64,000 nt of DNA, taken from contig NZ_OCSR01000003.1 of the NCBI RefSeq assembly GCF_900230185.1, positions 124,001-188,000 on the forward strand, written 5' to 3'. Position numbers and translations under genes: made by a program. Each line of letters begins with the position of its first letter. Positions within the stretch are counted from its first letter, which is position 1. Of the stretch, positions 43,582 through 52,831 are shown one piece after another. The notes under the pieces were generated by a model. That model was not told the origin of the DNA, searched no databases, and saw nothing but the letters and a program-made list of their open reading frames with translations. Source of the DNA: Burkholderia sp. OK233 (lineage in GTDB: Bacteria; Pseudomonadota; Gammaproteobacteria; Burkholderiales; Burkholderiaceae).

Positions 43582-43815
43582 ATGGGAATGGATCAAAAGC
43601 AGGCGGCCATCATGGCGGTGATCGAGCTGGAGACGAAGCTGCACTTCGATCGCGACCATGCCGGTGCGCATACGCTGACGCAGACGGACTGCGACAGCGC
43701 CCGGACGTCGGTTTCCGCTGCCGGCCATCTGTTGCCGTCGATCGTGCACAGCACGCTGCTGTTCCGAATCGAAGGGGCGCAGCGCTGGCTTGCCGAGCGC
43801 AAGGCGCAGGGGTAG
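43582..43815 (+). CDS. Small protein between intron 1 and the relaxase
   Basis: 77 aa from ATG 43582 (a second ATG at 43588). MDQKQAAIMAVIELETKLHF, RDHAGAHTLTQTDCDSARTS and LLFRIEGAQRWLAERKAQG. Helical; no family recognised. The stop is 4 bp before the relaxase start, so it is coupled to it. Before the intron arrived it would have followed mobC by about 6 bp. Confidence 0.6.
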   Translation: MGMDQKQAAIMAVIELETKLHFDRDHAGAHTLTQTDCDSARTSVSAAGHLLPSIVHSTLLFRIEGAQRWLAERKAQG

Positions 43816-43819
43816 GGCG

Positions 43820-46800
43820 ATGCTCATACGCGTACGCGGCTATCACGACGGGATCAAGGACTATCTGGAGAAGGGCCAGAAGCAGGGTCGCGAGATGGAG
43901 CGCGACGAGATGGATGAGCGCGTGATCCTTGCGGGCGATCTCGATCTGACGAACGACATCATCCAGTCGATCGACACGGACGCCGAGCGCTACCTGAATG
44001 TCACGCTGTCATTCAAGGAAGACGAGGTTGACCGCGAGCTGTTAGGTGAGATTGTTCGGGAGTTCGAGGCGTTTGCGTTTGCCGCGTACCGTCGGGACGA
44101 ATACAACTTCTACGCTGAAGCGCATGTGCCGCGGATCAAGAGCTATGCGGACCGCAAGACGGGGGAGCCTGTCGAGCGCAAGGTGCACGTGCATATCGTG
44201 ATTCCGGAAATGAATCTTGTGACAGGCCGACGGCTCGATCCGTTCGGGAAGGTTGACCATAACGAGCGCTACCTCGAGGCCTTTCAGGAGCACATTAACG
44301 CGAAGTACGGGCTCGCGAGCCCAAAGGACAACCGGCGTGTGCAGTTCACGGACGCGTCCGAAATGATCAGCCGCTATAAGGGCGATGTGTTCGAAGGTGC
44401 GAACCGCGAGCCGAAGGCTTCGATTCTTGAGGCAGTGATGACGCGCGATGTGACCCGGTATGACGACTTCAGGGCAATGCTCACGGAGTACGGCGAGACG
44501 CGCACACGCAATGCCGGCAGGGAGTCGGAGTACGAGAACGTCAAACCGGCCGGCGCCGCGAAGGGTGTGAACCTGAAGGAGTTTGTGTTTTCGCGCGAGT
44601 TTATCGAGCTCGATGCTACGGCCAAGCGTGAGGCGCTCGATTCGAATGTGCATGCGCAGTACGTCGAGCCCGGTGTACCGCGCGATAGGCCGCAGATCTA
44701 TCTCGATTCGCTCGAGACGTGGCACGACGCTCGCGCGCGCGAGATCAAGTATCTGAACAGCGGAAGCAGTTTTTACAAGACGTATCAGGCAGCGTCGCCG
44801 GCCGAGCAGCGGCGCATTCTCGATCACCGCGAACAGCGGTTCTACGATGCAACAGGAGGGCTTAATGAGCGTACAGGACAACCCCACGATCGATCCGGCC
44901 ACTGGCGAGATTGGCGGCGGATGGGAGCCGTCGGAGCAGGAGGGCGTGCGCGAGAGCGCGGCGCCGGGCGGGAGCCGGAAGGGGCAGGGCAGTCGCAGCA
45001 ATGGTGGAACGAGCTCGAACGCGCGCACTGCGAAATCACGGGGCGATGGCGAGCCGGAGCGGATCACGACTTTGACGCTCGCTTCGATCGATCCGGCGCG
45101 CCGTCCCAACCCGCTCACCGTGTGCATGGCATGCCCGGCCGCGGTGTGGATGGCGACGCCGCGCGACGTCAAATGCTTCTGCCGGCTGATGCATTACTGG
45201 AGCTGGGAAACCAGCAAGCCGAACGAGTTGACGCATTGCGATGGTCTGGCGATCGCGAGCGAGCGGGAAGAGAACAGCTAGACACCTTGGTGCCGCAGTC
45301 GCGATGGCGCGAAGGTGCCGACCGCGACTTCGAACCCGGCGGAAGTTACGGCGAGAGGGAGGATCGCTGGCAATGGTCCGGCGAGCGCGATGCCGTTGAG
45401 TGGTCCGCCGGCGAGCCTGAATGGAAAGCGATGGTCGATCGCATGTTTGTCGCGTGGGACCAGGCAGACGAGGCAGGGCGGACGCGTCTTGCGCGAACCG
45501 GTGCCGAGAAATTCATGCGGGCTGGAGGCCCGTTCGGCGCACGCGAGCCTTTTGGTCTGAGCGGCGGCCGCCTGCCTGCAGGGTTCGGACCACGTGAGGA
45601 AATCCGCAGCCTCGCGGATGTGCAATCGTTCGATGCGATCGAATCGCTGCCGTTCGAGATCCGGCCAACTGATTCGCCGCCGACGACGGACGCTGCGTCG
45701 GTCGATTTCAATGCGAGTGCGCGCGCGTCGACGGGCCGGGCAGCCGATACCGTTCGCGACCAGTTCGCACGTGACCTGTCCGAGGCTCGCACGGCGCGAC
45801 GTGCCCGGGAGCGGGATGAATTCACCGAGATCCGTGCGACGCTAGACGCGGGCCGGCTGCTGGCCGCGCTTGCGCACTCGCACGGACTGATCGTCGAAAA
45901 GTATGCGATCGGTAAAGGCGCGGATGGCGGTGACAGAATCCGCGCCGGTTCGCGCAATCTGAATGTGTCTGATTTCCTCACCAAAGAGATGAACCTGTCA
46001 TGGGAGGAGGCTGCGCAGCTGCTGCGCGAGACCTATCGTGCACAGACAGGACGTGATCCGGAGCATGCACCGAGGCGTACGCCTGAACGGGACCTATGGG
46101 GCGAGTTCCAGCAATGGCGATCGGCATACCGCAACGAGCTACGTCGCGCGTGGGATGCGCAGGCCGATCATGAGGGTGGGCGGCGAAAGGCGGTCAGATC
46201 GGAGTTCTACAGTGCCCGCAGCGCGCTTGTCGACCGCATGGACCTGTCAGGCGCGCAGCGCCGCGAGCAGCTGTCCGCAGCACGTGTTGCGCGCCTTGAG
46301 GCAGAGGCCGCGCTGCGTGTGCAGATCGCGAAAGAGCGGGATGCGCTGAAGGGCGCCGCAAGCCGGCCGTTGACCGAGCAGTATCGTGACTTCCTGCAGG
46401 AGCGCGCTCAGAAAGGCGTCGAACCGGCGCTGCGTGAGTTGCGCCGGATGCAGCAGATCCGCCTGCGGACGAAACGTGCAGACGACGAACGCGCGGTCAT
46501 TTTCAGTGCGCCGTCTCAGGCGGTGAAGCGACCGGCAGCCCACGATCGCAACGAGATCATCTACGCGGGCCCGGCGATCACGTACGAGGTGCGGGCCAGC
46601 GGCGAGGTCGACTACCGGAAGGACGGTGTGGCGTTCCTCGTCGACGAGGGCCGCACGTTGCGCCTGTGGGATAGCGAGCGCGAGGCGATCGAGATTGCGC
46701 TGCGTTTCGCGCAGCAGAAGTTCGGCGGCACGCTGTCGCTGTCCGGACCTGATGACTTCCAGGCGGCCGCGGCGCGTGTGGCGGCCGACACGCGTATGCG

Positions 46801-47044
46801 CATCGTGTTCGAGCAACCGGAGCTGGAGAGCATCCGGCAGGTCCGGCTTGCGGAGCTCGATTCCGAAGCGCTGGAACGTCGGGCGGCGCAGCGTGAGCGC
46901 GAGGCATGGGAGCGTGACGAGCTGCGCGATGCTGTGCGCAATCCGCCGCCACCCACCCCGGAAGATCCGTCCAATACCGACTTGGATGTAGCACCGCCCG
47001 CTGATCCGGATGCACCGGACAGCGGGCCGGATATTGACCGATGA
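43820..47044 (+). CDS. Relaxase (mobilization nuclease) with LPD7-type C-terminal domain
   Basis: 1074 aa from ATG 43820 (AGGGG upstream). N-terminal part: MLIRVRGYHDGIKDYLEKGQ, RYLNVTLSFKEDEVDRELLG, YNFYAEAHVPRIK, and the histidine cluster KVHVHIVIPEMNLVTGRRLD, the metal site of HUH/MobA-like relaxases. The last 250 residues include IIYAGPAITYEVRASGEVDY and DGVAFLVDEGRTLRLWDSER, which resemble the LPD7 domain of large mobile-element proteins. Residues about 350-490 are a Gly/Arg-rich linker that overlaps another gene. It should nick oriT and pilot the strand. No type IV secretion genes are in view, so the plasmid may only be mobilizable. Confidence 0.82.
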   Translation: MLIRVRGYHDGIKDYLEKGQKQGREMERDEMDERVILAGDLDLTNDIIQSIDTDAERYLNVTLSFKEDEVDRELLGEIVREFEAFAFAAYRRDEYNFYAEAHVPRIKSYADRKTGEPVERKVHVHIVIPEMNLVTGRRLDPFGKVDHNERYLEAFQEHINAKYGLASPKDNRRVQFTDASEMISRYKGDVFEGANREPKASILEAVMTRDVTRYDDFRAMLTEYGETRTRNAGRESEYENVKPAGAAKGVNLKEFVFSREFIELDATAKREALDSNVHAQYVEPGVPRDRPQIYLDSLETWHDARAREIKYLNSGSSFYKTYQAASPAEQRRILDHREQRFYDATGGLNERTGQPHDRSGHWRDWRRMGAVGAGGRARERGAGREPEGAGQSQQWWNELERAHCEITGRWRAGADHDFDARFDRSGAPSQPAHRVHGMPGRGVDGDAARRQMLLPADALLELGNQQAERVDALRWSGDRERAGREQLDTLVPQSRWREGADRDFEPGGSYGEREDRWQWSGERDAVEWSAGEPEWKAMVDRMFVAWDQADEAGRTRLARTGAEKFMRAGGPFGAREPFGLSGGRLPAGFGPREEIRSLADVQSFDAIESLPFEIRPTDSPPTTDAASVDFNASARASTGRAADTVRDQFARDLSEARTARRARERDEFTEIRATLDAGRLLAALAHSHGLIVEKYAIGKGADGGDRIRAGSRNLNVSDFLTKEMNLSWEEAAQLLRETYRAQTGRDPEHAPRRTPERDLWGEFQQWRSAYRNELRRAWDAQADHEGGRRKAVRSEFYSARSALVDRMDLSGAQRREQLSAARVARLEAEAALRVQIAKERDALKGAASRPLTEQYRDFLQERAQKGVEPALRELRRMQQIRLRTKRADDERAVIFSAPSQAVKRPAAHDRNEIIYAGPAITYEVRASGEVDYRKDGVAFLVDEGRTLRLWDSEREAIEIALRFAQQKFGGTLSLSGPDDFQAAAARVAADTRMRIVFEQPELESIRQVRLAELDSEALERRAAQREREAWERDELRDAVRNPPPPTPEDPSNTDLDVAPPADPDAPDSGPDIDR
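44865..45281 (+). CDS. Gene nested inside the relaxase gene in another frame; cysteine-rich protein
   Basis: 138 aa, frame +1 relative to the relaxase. AGGAGGG (44854-44860) lies 4 bases before the ATG. Nearly all third codon positions are G or C in this frame, while the relaxase frame loses that bias over exactly this interval and encodes a Gly/Arg-rich linker. The product starts MSVQDNPTIDPATGEIGGGW, has a disordered middle, and ends with a cysteine/histidine module: TVCMACPAAVWMATP, DVKCFCRLMHYWSWE and ELTHCDG, a probable metal or Fe-S site. I do not recognise the family. From memory, RP4 traH is likewise encoded inside the relaxase gene traI. Confidence 0.72.
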   Translation: MSVQDNPTIDPATGEIGGGWEPSEQEGVRESAAPGGSRKGQGSRSNGGTSSNARTAKSRGDGEPERITTLTLASIDPARRPNPLTVCMACPAAVWMATPRDVKCFCRLMHYWSWETSKPNELTHCDGLAIASEREENS

Positions 47045-47066
47045 ACCATCAACCTGAGCGAAGAAA

Positions 47067-47603
47067 ATGAACGAGCTTGCACACATCGATCGCGACGGCC
47101 CGATTGCGGTCGCGCCCGGCGTGATCTTCAGTGGCATGCCGTCGCAAATCGTGAATCTGCCGACCTACATTAAGGGCGGCGTCGGCGTAATCGTTGTTTT
47201 TGCCGCCTACCTGTGTGCGCAGACGCGCTGGCCAGTGCCCTGGTTTGCACCGGTCGTTGCGCTGCTGGCGATCGTGGCGGGCGTCCTCGTCGTGTACCTG
47301 CGTACGGCGAACACCGAAATCGTCATCGACGCGGCCCGCATCACCCGCAAACAGGGCATTCTCGGCCGGCGGATGCGCAGCCTCGAACCCTTCCGCATCC
47401 AGGACGTGACGTCGTTGCACCACTGGTGGCAACGACCTTTCGGTATTGGCACGGTGCTCGTGCTGACCAGCGACTCAAACAATCCACAGTGGCGTCTTCC
47501 CGGGATGCGAGGTGCCGAGCAGCTGAGAGGCGAACTGAACCTGGCCGCGATCACGTTGCGCGACGCGCAGGGCATTCGCGAGGTCAACATGGGCCGAGTA
47601 TAA
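47067..47603 (+). CDS. Membrane protein with bacterial PH-like domain
   Basis: 178 aa. An N-terminal stretch (RDGPIAVAPGVIFSGMPSQI) precedes two membrane helices (GGVGVIVVFAAYLCAQ and WFAPVVALLAIVAGVLVVYL). The rest, TEIVIDAARITRKQGILGRR with RSLEPFRIQDVTSLHHWWQR and FGIGTVLVLTSDSNNPQWRL, is the bPH2/YdbT-like domain. It starts 22 bp after the relaxase stop and closes the mob operon. A role in mating or entry is only suggested by position. Confidence 0.78.
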   Translation: MNELAHIDRDGPIAVAPGVIFSGMPSQIVNLPTYIKGGVGVIVVFAAYLCAQTRWPVPWFAPVVALLAIVAGVLVVYLRTANTEIVIDAARITRKQGILGRRMRSLEPFRIQDVTSLHHWWQRPFGIGTVLVLTSDSNNPQWRLPGMRGAEQLRGELNLAAITLRDAQGIREVNMGRV

Positions 47604-48089
47604 GCGCTCGTCACCTGACGCCGGCAGCCCGCGCTGGCGATACCGATAAAAGAGGGTATGAGTCGTGCGTATTCGCACGATCATTAGCGGAGGATCGCGC
47701 AAACTGTTGTCCTCTTTCGGGTTCGGCGTGGCCCTCCGAATAGCCGAATCTGCGCCAGCCAGCGACCAGCGAAGGTCGCTGCTTTTTTATTCGTAAACGC
47801 AACTAACGGACCGCGCCTACGTCGGCCGACATCAAACCTGTAAAAGCCGCTACGAACGTAGTCGGTCGCATGAGAAAAATGAAGGGGTCGATAATTTGGC
47901 TATCAACCCTTTATTTGCGGACACCGGCCCCAGTCGCTCACACAACTTTAGTTGTGTGAGCGGTTCACTCTCGTCTACGCCGGGCGTGAAAAAGCGCGCG
48001 AAGTAGAAGCCACGATCACGCGATCCAGCCGGATCTCCACGCAATCCGAGGCCGACGAGCGAGCGATTGCGCAGAGCGACGGTCGGAAG
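47604..48089. other. Intergenic region with terminator and a perfect 12-bp hairpin
   Basis: The terminator CAGCGACC/GGTCGCTG (47760-47767 and 47774-47781) followed by CTTTTTTAT ends the mob operon. CGCTCACACAAC/GTTGTGTGAGCG (47935-47946 and 47951-47962) is a perfect 12-bp stem with a TTTA loop, of unknown role. No gene is seen. The boundary between plasmid-core and catabolic genes falls here. Confidence 0.6.
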
Positions 48090-49331
48090 TTACTCGATCC
48101 AACCGGCTGGAGACAGCATATCGTCAAGCAATTCAACCCAGTGCCGAACCGGAGTCTTCGACGCAGCGGCAAGATGGGAAATACATCCGATGTTGGCCGA
48201 AACGATCAGTTCCGGTTCCGTCGCCTCAAGGGCCGCCACCTTCTTATTTCGCAATTGCGAAGCCAGAGCGGGTTGAGAGATGGAGTACGTCCCTGCGGAA
48301 CCGCAGCAGAAATGCGCATCGGAAGGAACGCGCACGTCGATGTCAAGCGAGCGCAGTAGGCCTTCGACAGCTCCATTTATTTGCTGTCCGTGCTGCAACG
48401 TGCAGGGCGGATGAAACGCAACGTGGCGCCGTTCGCGCAAAGCAATCAAGGGCCGTAGCTTGTCCGCATAACTTGGAAGTATTTCAGCAAGATCCTTGGT
48501 GAGCGCGACGATCCGATTGGCTTTTTCAGCATAGTCCGGATGGTCACGCAACAGATGGCCGTATTCCTTCACTGTGGCACCGCAGCCGGACGCATTCATG
48601 ACGATGGCTTCAATGCCGTGTTCGACGTAGGGCCACCATGCATCGATGTTTCTTCGTACGTCATCAAGCCCGGATTTCAAATCGGAGAGGTGCAGGCGTA
48701 TGGCGCCGCAACAACCTGCGCTCGCTGGCGCGAGCAATTCTATGCCGAGCGCGTCGAGCACTCGACGCGTCGCAACATTGATGTTCGGCGACATCGCCGG
48801 TTGTACACAGCCCTCAAGAAAAAGCATTTTTCTCGCATGGTGTCCGACAGGTGACGGTCGCGGAACCTGACCCACAGGAATCTTTTCTCGAAGCTTCGCA
48901 CTCAGGAACGGTCGGGCAATCCGGCCAAGTTCCATGGCCGCAGAAAACAAACGACGCTCAGGTACGAATCGAGCAAGCGAGTAGCGCAGCAGGCGCTCCT
49001 TCATTGATCGCTCGACCTTGGTCTCGACGATACGCCGTCCGATGTCGAGCAGGCGGCCGTACTGCACCCCTGATGGGCACGTCGTTTCGCAGTTGCGGCA
49101 TGTCAGACATCGGTCGAGATGCAATTGGGTTTTCTTCGTAACGGGTTGCCCTTCAACCATCTGCTTGATCAGGTAGATCCGCCCTCTGGGCCCATCGAGC
49201 TCGTCTCCGAGTAATTGGTATGTGGGGCATGTGGCCGTACAGAAGCCGCAATGCACGCATTTCCCAATGATGGCCTGCGCATCGTCCCCGTCCTGTGTTC
49301 CAACCATGAAATCAGCCAACTCGGTTTGCAT
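48090..49331 (-). CDS. glcF: Glycolate dehydrogenase iron-sulfur subunit GlcF
   Basis: 413 aa. Two 4Fe-4S sites, KCVHCGFCTATCPTYQLLGD and DRCLTCRNCETTCPSGVQYG, are followed by two CCG-type domains with AGCCGAIRLHLSD and HFCCGSAGTYS. This is the GlcF layout. It passes electrons from the flavin subunits GlcD and GlcE to the quinone pool at the inner membrane. It starts 4 bp after glcE. The order on the minus strand is glcD, glcE, glcF, as in Escherichia coli. Confidence 0.92.
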   Translation of the reverse strand: MQTELADFMVGTQDGDDAQAIIGKCVHCGFCTATCPTYQLLGDELDGPRGRIYLIKQMVEGQPVTKKTQLHLDRCLTCRNCETTCPSGVQYGRLLDIGRRIVETKVERSMKERLLRYSLARFVPERRLFSAAMELGRIARPFLSAKLREKIPVGQVPRPSPVGHHARKMLFLEGCVQPAMSPNINVATRRVLDALGIELLAPASAGCCGAIRLHLSDLKSGLDDVRRNIDAWWPYVEHGIEAIVMNASGCGATVKEYGHLLRDHPDYAEKANRIVALTKDLAEILPSYADKLRPLIALRERRHVAFHPPCTLQHGQQINGAVEGLLRSLDIDVRVPSDAHFCCGSAGTYSISQPALASQLRNKKVAALEATEPELIVSANIGCISHLAAASKTPVRHWVELLDDMLSPAGWIE

Positions 49332-49335
49332 ACGA

Positions 49336-50472
49336 TCACATCCCTACGAACATGCGTCCGTGATTAAAGACGCCCGCCGGATCAAAAGCGGTCTTAAGAC
49401 GTTTGTGAATGCCTGCCACGGGTGCGGAAAGCGCGGTGAAAACATCGATACCGGTCCTCGCGTATCGAAACTGCGTCGCATGACCTCCTGCAGCCACCGC
49501 GCCTCGACGCAAGGAGTCGTCATCCTCCGCCGCAAAGAGCCAGCGCTGGCTTCCGCCCCATTCGATGAGTTGGGAGTCGACATCGCGTAGTAACGCGGGC
49601 TCGGTCGTGGAAGGCACACAAAGGCGCCACAACGCGGCGCCGACCGGAGCCTTTTGGAAGAAGGCGATGTTCTGCTCGCGTAGTAAATGCCAATACATCG
49701 CGGCCGCCGGATCGTCCATCGTGTCGCCACCCATTGTTGCGCAAGCCGCGCGCAGCGCGGCCGTGGCCCCCTCCAACCGAAACGTAAGCACGCCTGCGTG
49801 CCACGAACTCGCTGTGATGGGTAAAGGCCGACCTGCCCACTCGTTTAACTTGCGCACGGCGTCGCATGCGTCCATCTCTTGTCTCAGGGTCGCGGATGCA
49901 GGAGGTTTCGGCAGCACCTTGACCGAGATGTCCATGAGCAGGCCCAGTGTGCCCAACGATCCAGCCATCAGCCGAGCCACATCGTAGCCCGCGACATTTT
50001 TCATGACCTGGCCGCCGAACCGGAGTAATTCCCCCCGACCAGTGAGAATGGAGGCGCCCAACAGGAAGTCACGCACCGCACCGGCACTCATGCGTCGTGG
50101 TCCGGCCAGACCTGTTGCGATACAACCGCCGAAGGTGGCACCTGGTCCGAAATGGGGCGGTTCGAAGGCGAGCATCTGCTGATGCGACGAGAGTAATTGT
50201 TCGATTTCTGCGAGCGGTGTTCCGCTTCTTGCGGTAATGACAAGCTCCGCAGGGTCATACGCGACGACCCCTCGATACGCACGGGTATCGAGCACTTCTC
50301 CGGTGCGGGCAGCGCCATACCAGTCTTTTGAGCCTCCGCCTCGGATGCATAGACGATGGCCGTGGGCATAAGCTTCTTCGATTTTCACCCTGAAGTGATC
50401 CTGAACGCTTGAAACGGGGGAGTCAAGCGTTTCCGCCTTTGCGAGGTTCGAATCTGCAGTCACATTGGTCAT
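49336..50472 (-). CDS. glcE: Glycolate dehydrogenase FAD-binding subunit GlcE
   Basis: 378 aa from ATG 50472, sharing its A with the glcD stop. FAD_binding_4 motifs: HRLCIRGGGSKDWYGAARTG, LVITARSGTPLAEIEQLLSS, FGPGATFGGCIATGLAGPRR, and GGQVMKNVAGYDVARLMAGS. It is shorter than GlcD and lacks the C-terminal histidine-rich site, as expected of GlcE. It acts with GlcD and GlcF. Confidence 0.92.
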   Translation of the reverse strand: MTNVTADSNLAKAETLDSPVSSVQDHFRVKIEEAYAHGHRLCIRGGGSKDWYGAARTGEVLDTRAYRGVVAYDPAELVITARSGTPLAEIEQLLSSHQQMLAFEPPHFGPGATFGGCIATGLAGPRRMSAGAVRDFLLGASILTGRGELLRFGGQVMKNVAGYDVARLMAGSLGTLGLLMDISVKVLPKPPASATLRQEMDACDAVRKLNEWAGRPLPITASSWHAGVLTFRLEGATAALRAACATMGGDTMDDPAAAMYWHLLREQNIAFFQKAPVGAALWRLCVPSTTEPALLRDVDSQLIEWGGSQRWLFAAEDDDSLRRGAVAAGGHATQFRYARTGIDVFTALSAPVAGIHKRLKTAFDPAGVFNHGRMFVGM

Positions 50473-51948
50473 CAAAACCTCGGGATGTCGGGGTGAGGCA
50501 ACAAACCACCGCGCACGTGCAGCCGGCCGTATTCGGCGCATCGGGCGCGGGTGGGGATGCCCTTATCCGGGTTAAGCAGCCGTTGCGGGTCGAAAGCGTG
50601 TTTAACGGCGAAAAACATATCGCGCTCGCCGTCGGAAAATTGGACACACATTGAGTTGATTTTCTCTACGCCAATGCCATGCTCACCCGTGACGGTGCCA
50701 CCGAATTCAACGCAGGTCTCCAGAATGTCCGCGCCGAATTCCTCGGCGCGAAGCCATTCAGCGCGGTCATTGCCGTTGAACAGGATCAATGGGTGCATGT
50801 TCCCGTCGCCAGCGTGAAAAACGTTGATGCAACGCAGTTGGTAGCGCTTTTCCATCTCGCGAATGCGCAGCAAGAGCGGACCGATCGCGCGGCGTGGGAC
50901 CGTTCCGTCCATGCAGTAGTAATCGGGCGAAAGCCGCCCCGCTGCAGGAAATGCATTCTTGCGCCCGGACCAGAAGCGAAGCCTTTCAGCTTCCGAGGTC
51001 GACACTTCGATACGCGTAGCGCCTCGCTCTTCAAGCAGCATGGTGAGCCGTTCGATCTCCTCGGCGACTTCTTCTGGCGTCCCATCCGACTCGCAAAGGA
51101 GGACAGCGGCCGCGTCCGTGTCATAGCCGGCATGCACGAACTCCTCCACGGCTTGCGCTGCGGCGCGGTCGAGCATTTCAAGTCCTGCCGGGATGATCCC
51201 GCTTGCAATGATCGCCGCCACGGCCGCACCCCCGACTTCGACATCATCGAAACTCGCCATCACCACTTGGGCAGCTTGAGGTTTCGGGATCAAACGGACG
51301 GTCACCTCGGTCACGATCGCGAACATGCCTTCGCTGCCGATCAGCACTGCCAGCAAGTCGAGCCCAGGAGCATCGGGCGCATGAGAGCCGAATTCACAGA
51401 TTTCGCCGTCCATCGTGACGGCGCGCACACACACGACGTTGTTGACGGTGAGGCCGTACTTCAAGCAATGCACGCCACCGGAGTTCTCCGCGATGTTGCC
51501 GCCGATGGTGCACGCGATCTGCGATGACGGATCAGGAGCGTAATACAGCCCGTACGGTGCCGCTGCTTCGGAAATCGCGAGATTGCGCACGCCGGGCTGC
51601 AGCGTGGCCGTTCGTGCGTACGGATCGACCTTAATGATCTTGCGCATGCGCGCAAGCGAGAGCACCACGCCTTCGCGAAGCGGCATGGCCCCGCCCGACA
51701 AGCCAGTACCCGCGCCACGCGGCACCACCGGAATGCCATGGTGCGCGCAAATCCGGAGGGCCCCTTGAACCTGTGCTTCCGTCTCGGCCAGCACAACTCC
51801 CAGCGGTAACTGCCTGTACGCGGCGAGGCCATCGCACTCATAGGGAGCGACATCCTCCTTGTCGGTCAGCAAAGTACAGCCAGGTATCTCGCGCCGCAAT
51901 TCCTGCGCAAGGGCATCGATGCGTCGAGCCCGTCGGGCAAGTGCCATT
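50472..51948 (-). CDS. glcD: Glycolate dehydrogenase catalytic subunit GlcD
   Basis: About 492 aa with ATG 51948 (MALARRARRIDALAQELRRE); the frame is open further upstream but lacks a strong ribosome site, so the start is approximate. FAD domain: YECDGLAAYRQLPLGVVLAE, VVPRGAGTGLSGGAMPLREG, CTIGGNIAENSGGVHCLKYG. Substrate/metal site: NVFHAGDGNMHPLILFNGND and GEHGIGVEKI. It oxidises glycolate (or D-lactate-like 2-hydroxy acids) to glyoxylate. Divergent from the hydrolase gene at 52116. Confidence 0.92.
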
Positions 51949-52009
51949 GATTCGCCGCAGTCCTGCGAAATACTTTCGTCAGACACATAACTTGGATCCG
52001 CTATCAATG

Positions 52010-52115
52010 GGGCCGCCTCGCGAGAAAGAGCGCTAGTCAGATAAATGTTGCTTGACGCACATCGTTGATGCCAGTCTAATATGTTAGGAGGATATAAGCA
52101 ATATACGGAGTGGAT
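52010..52115. promoter_or_regulatory. Divergent control region of glcDEF and the hydrolase operon
   Basis: TTGACG (52052-52057 region) followed after 17-19 bases by TCTAATAT gives a plausible plus-strand promoter. CTAATAT at 52076-52082 recurs twice at 54106-54123 upstream of the hydroxylase gene, so it may be the operator of the GntR-type regulator encoded nearby. The ribosome site GGAG precedes the ATG at 52116. Confidence 0.4.
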
Positions 52116-52814
52116 ATGGACGTCGCGACGGTAGGAGCAGGTGAGGCGCTGGTTGTGGCGGTGCACGGCATTCAGGGAACGCGTTCCGTTTGGATGCCGG
52201 TCGCCCGGGAATTACAGAACAAGGCGATGTTTATCTTGCCCAATCTGAGGGGCAGGGGCCGGGCTGCACGCGGCTCATCGGCCGAAGACTATGGTCTGGA
52301 CGCATTTGCCGATGATCTTTCGGACGCGGTCGATTTCGAAGTTGGAGAACGACCCTATTGGTTAGCGGGATGGAGCATGGGTGTTTCGGTCGCGATTGAA
52401 TACCTATCGCGCTCAGAAACACCGCCGCCGGAGGGCGTCATCCTCGTATCGGGTACACCTGCGATACGCGAGGTCCGCTGGCTCACGGCCGAGGATGATG
52501 AGGCGCTGCGGCGAGAGATCGCGGCGCGCGAAAAGCGCCTTGAGCTACAGGAAGCTGCGGACCACCTCGCGGTGGCGTGGACGTGGCAGGCCATTCGCTC
52601 GACCGACCAACGAGCAATCCTCGATCGCCTTGACCTGCCGACGCTGATTCTGCACGGCTCCCAGGACACCGATTGTCCGAGTTCATGCGCGGATTCGCTC
52701 GCTGAAAAAATCCATGGTGCTGAACGGCATATTTTCATCGACGCCGGGCACACCTTGCCCGTCACACACGCTGATGTGGTCGCGAAAGCCATACGCCGAT
52801 TCCTTGGCCATTAA
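52116..52814 (+). CDS. Alpha/beta hydrolase
   Basis: 232 aa from ATG 52116 (GGAG at 52107-52110). Oxyanion-hole region VVAVHGIQGTRSVWMPVARE, nucleophile elbow LAGWSMGVSVAIEY with the catalytic serine, acid near LILHGSQDTDCPS and histidine in FIDAGHTLPVTHAD complete the triad. No lid domain of note. It could be an esterase or a carbon-carbon hydrolase; the substrate is unknown. It leads the operon with the alcohol dehydrogenase. Confidence 0.85.
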   Translation: MDVATVGAGEALVVAVHGIQGTRSVWMPVARELQNKAMFILPNLRGRGRAARGSSAEDYGLDAFADDLSDAVDFEVGERPYWLAGWSMGVSVAIEYLSRSETPPPEGVILVSGTPAIREVRWLTAEDDEALRREIAAREKRLELQEAADHLAVAWTWQAIRSTDQRAILDRLDLPTLILHGSQDTDCPSSCADSLAEKIHGAERHIFIDAGHTLPVTHADVVAKAIRRFLGH

Positions 52815-52831
52815 TTTTTCACGGAGTTCAT

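Noticed and set aside
44042..45172. 376-codon minus-strand frame across the relaxase gene
   Set aside because: No ribosome site or motif, and base composition follows the plus-strand genes. Unlike the nested gene at 44865 it shows no independent coding bias.
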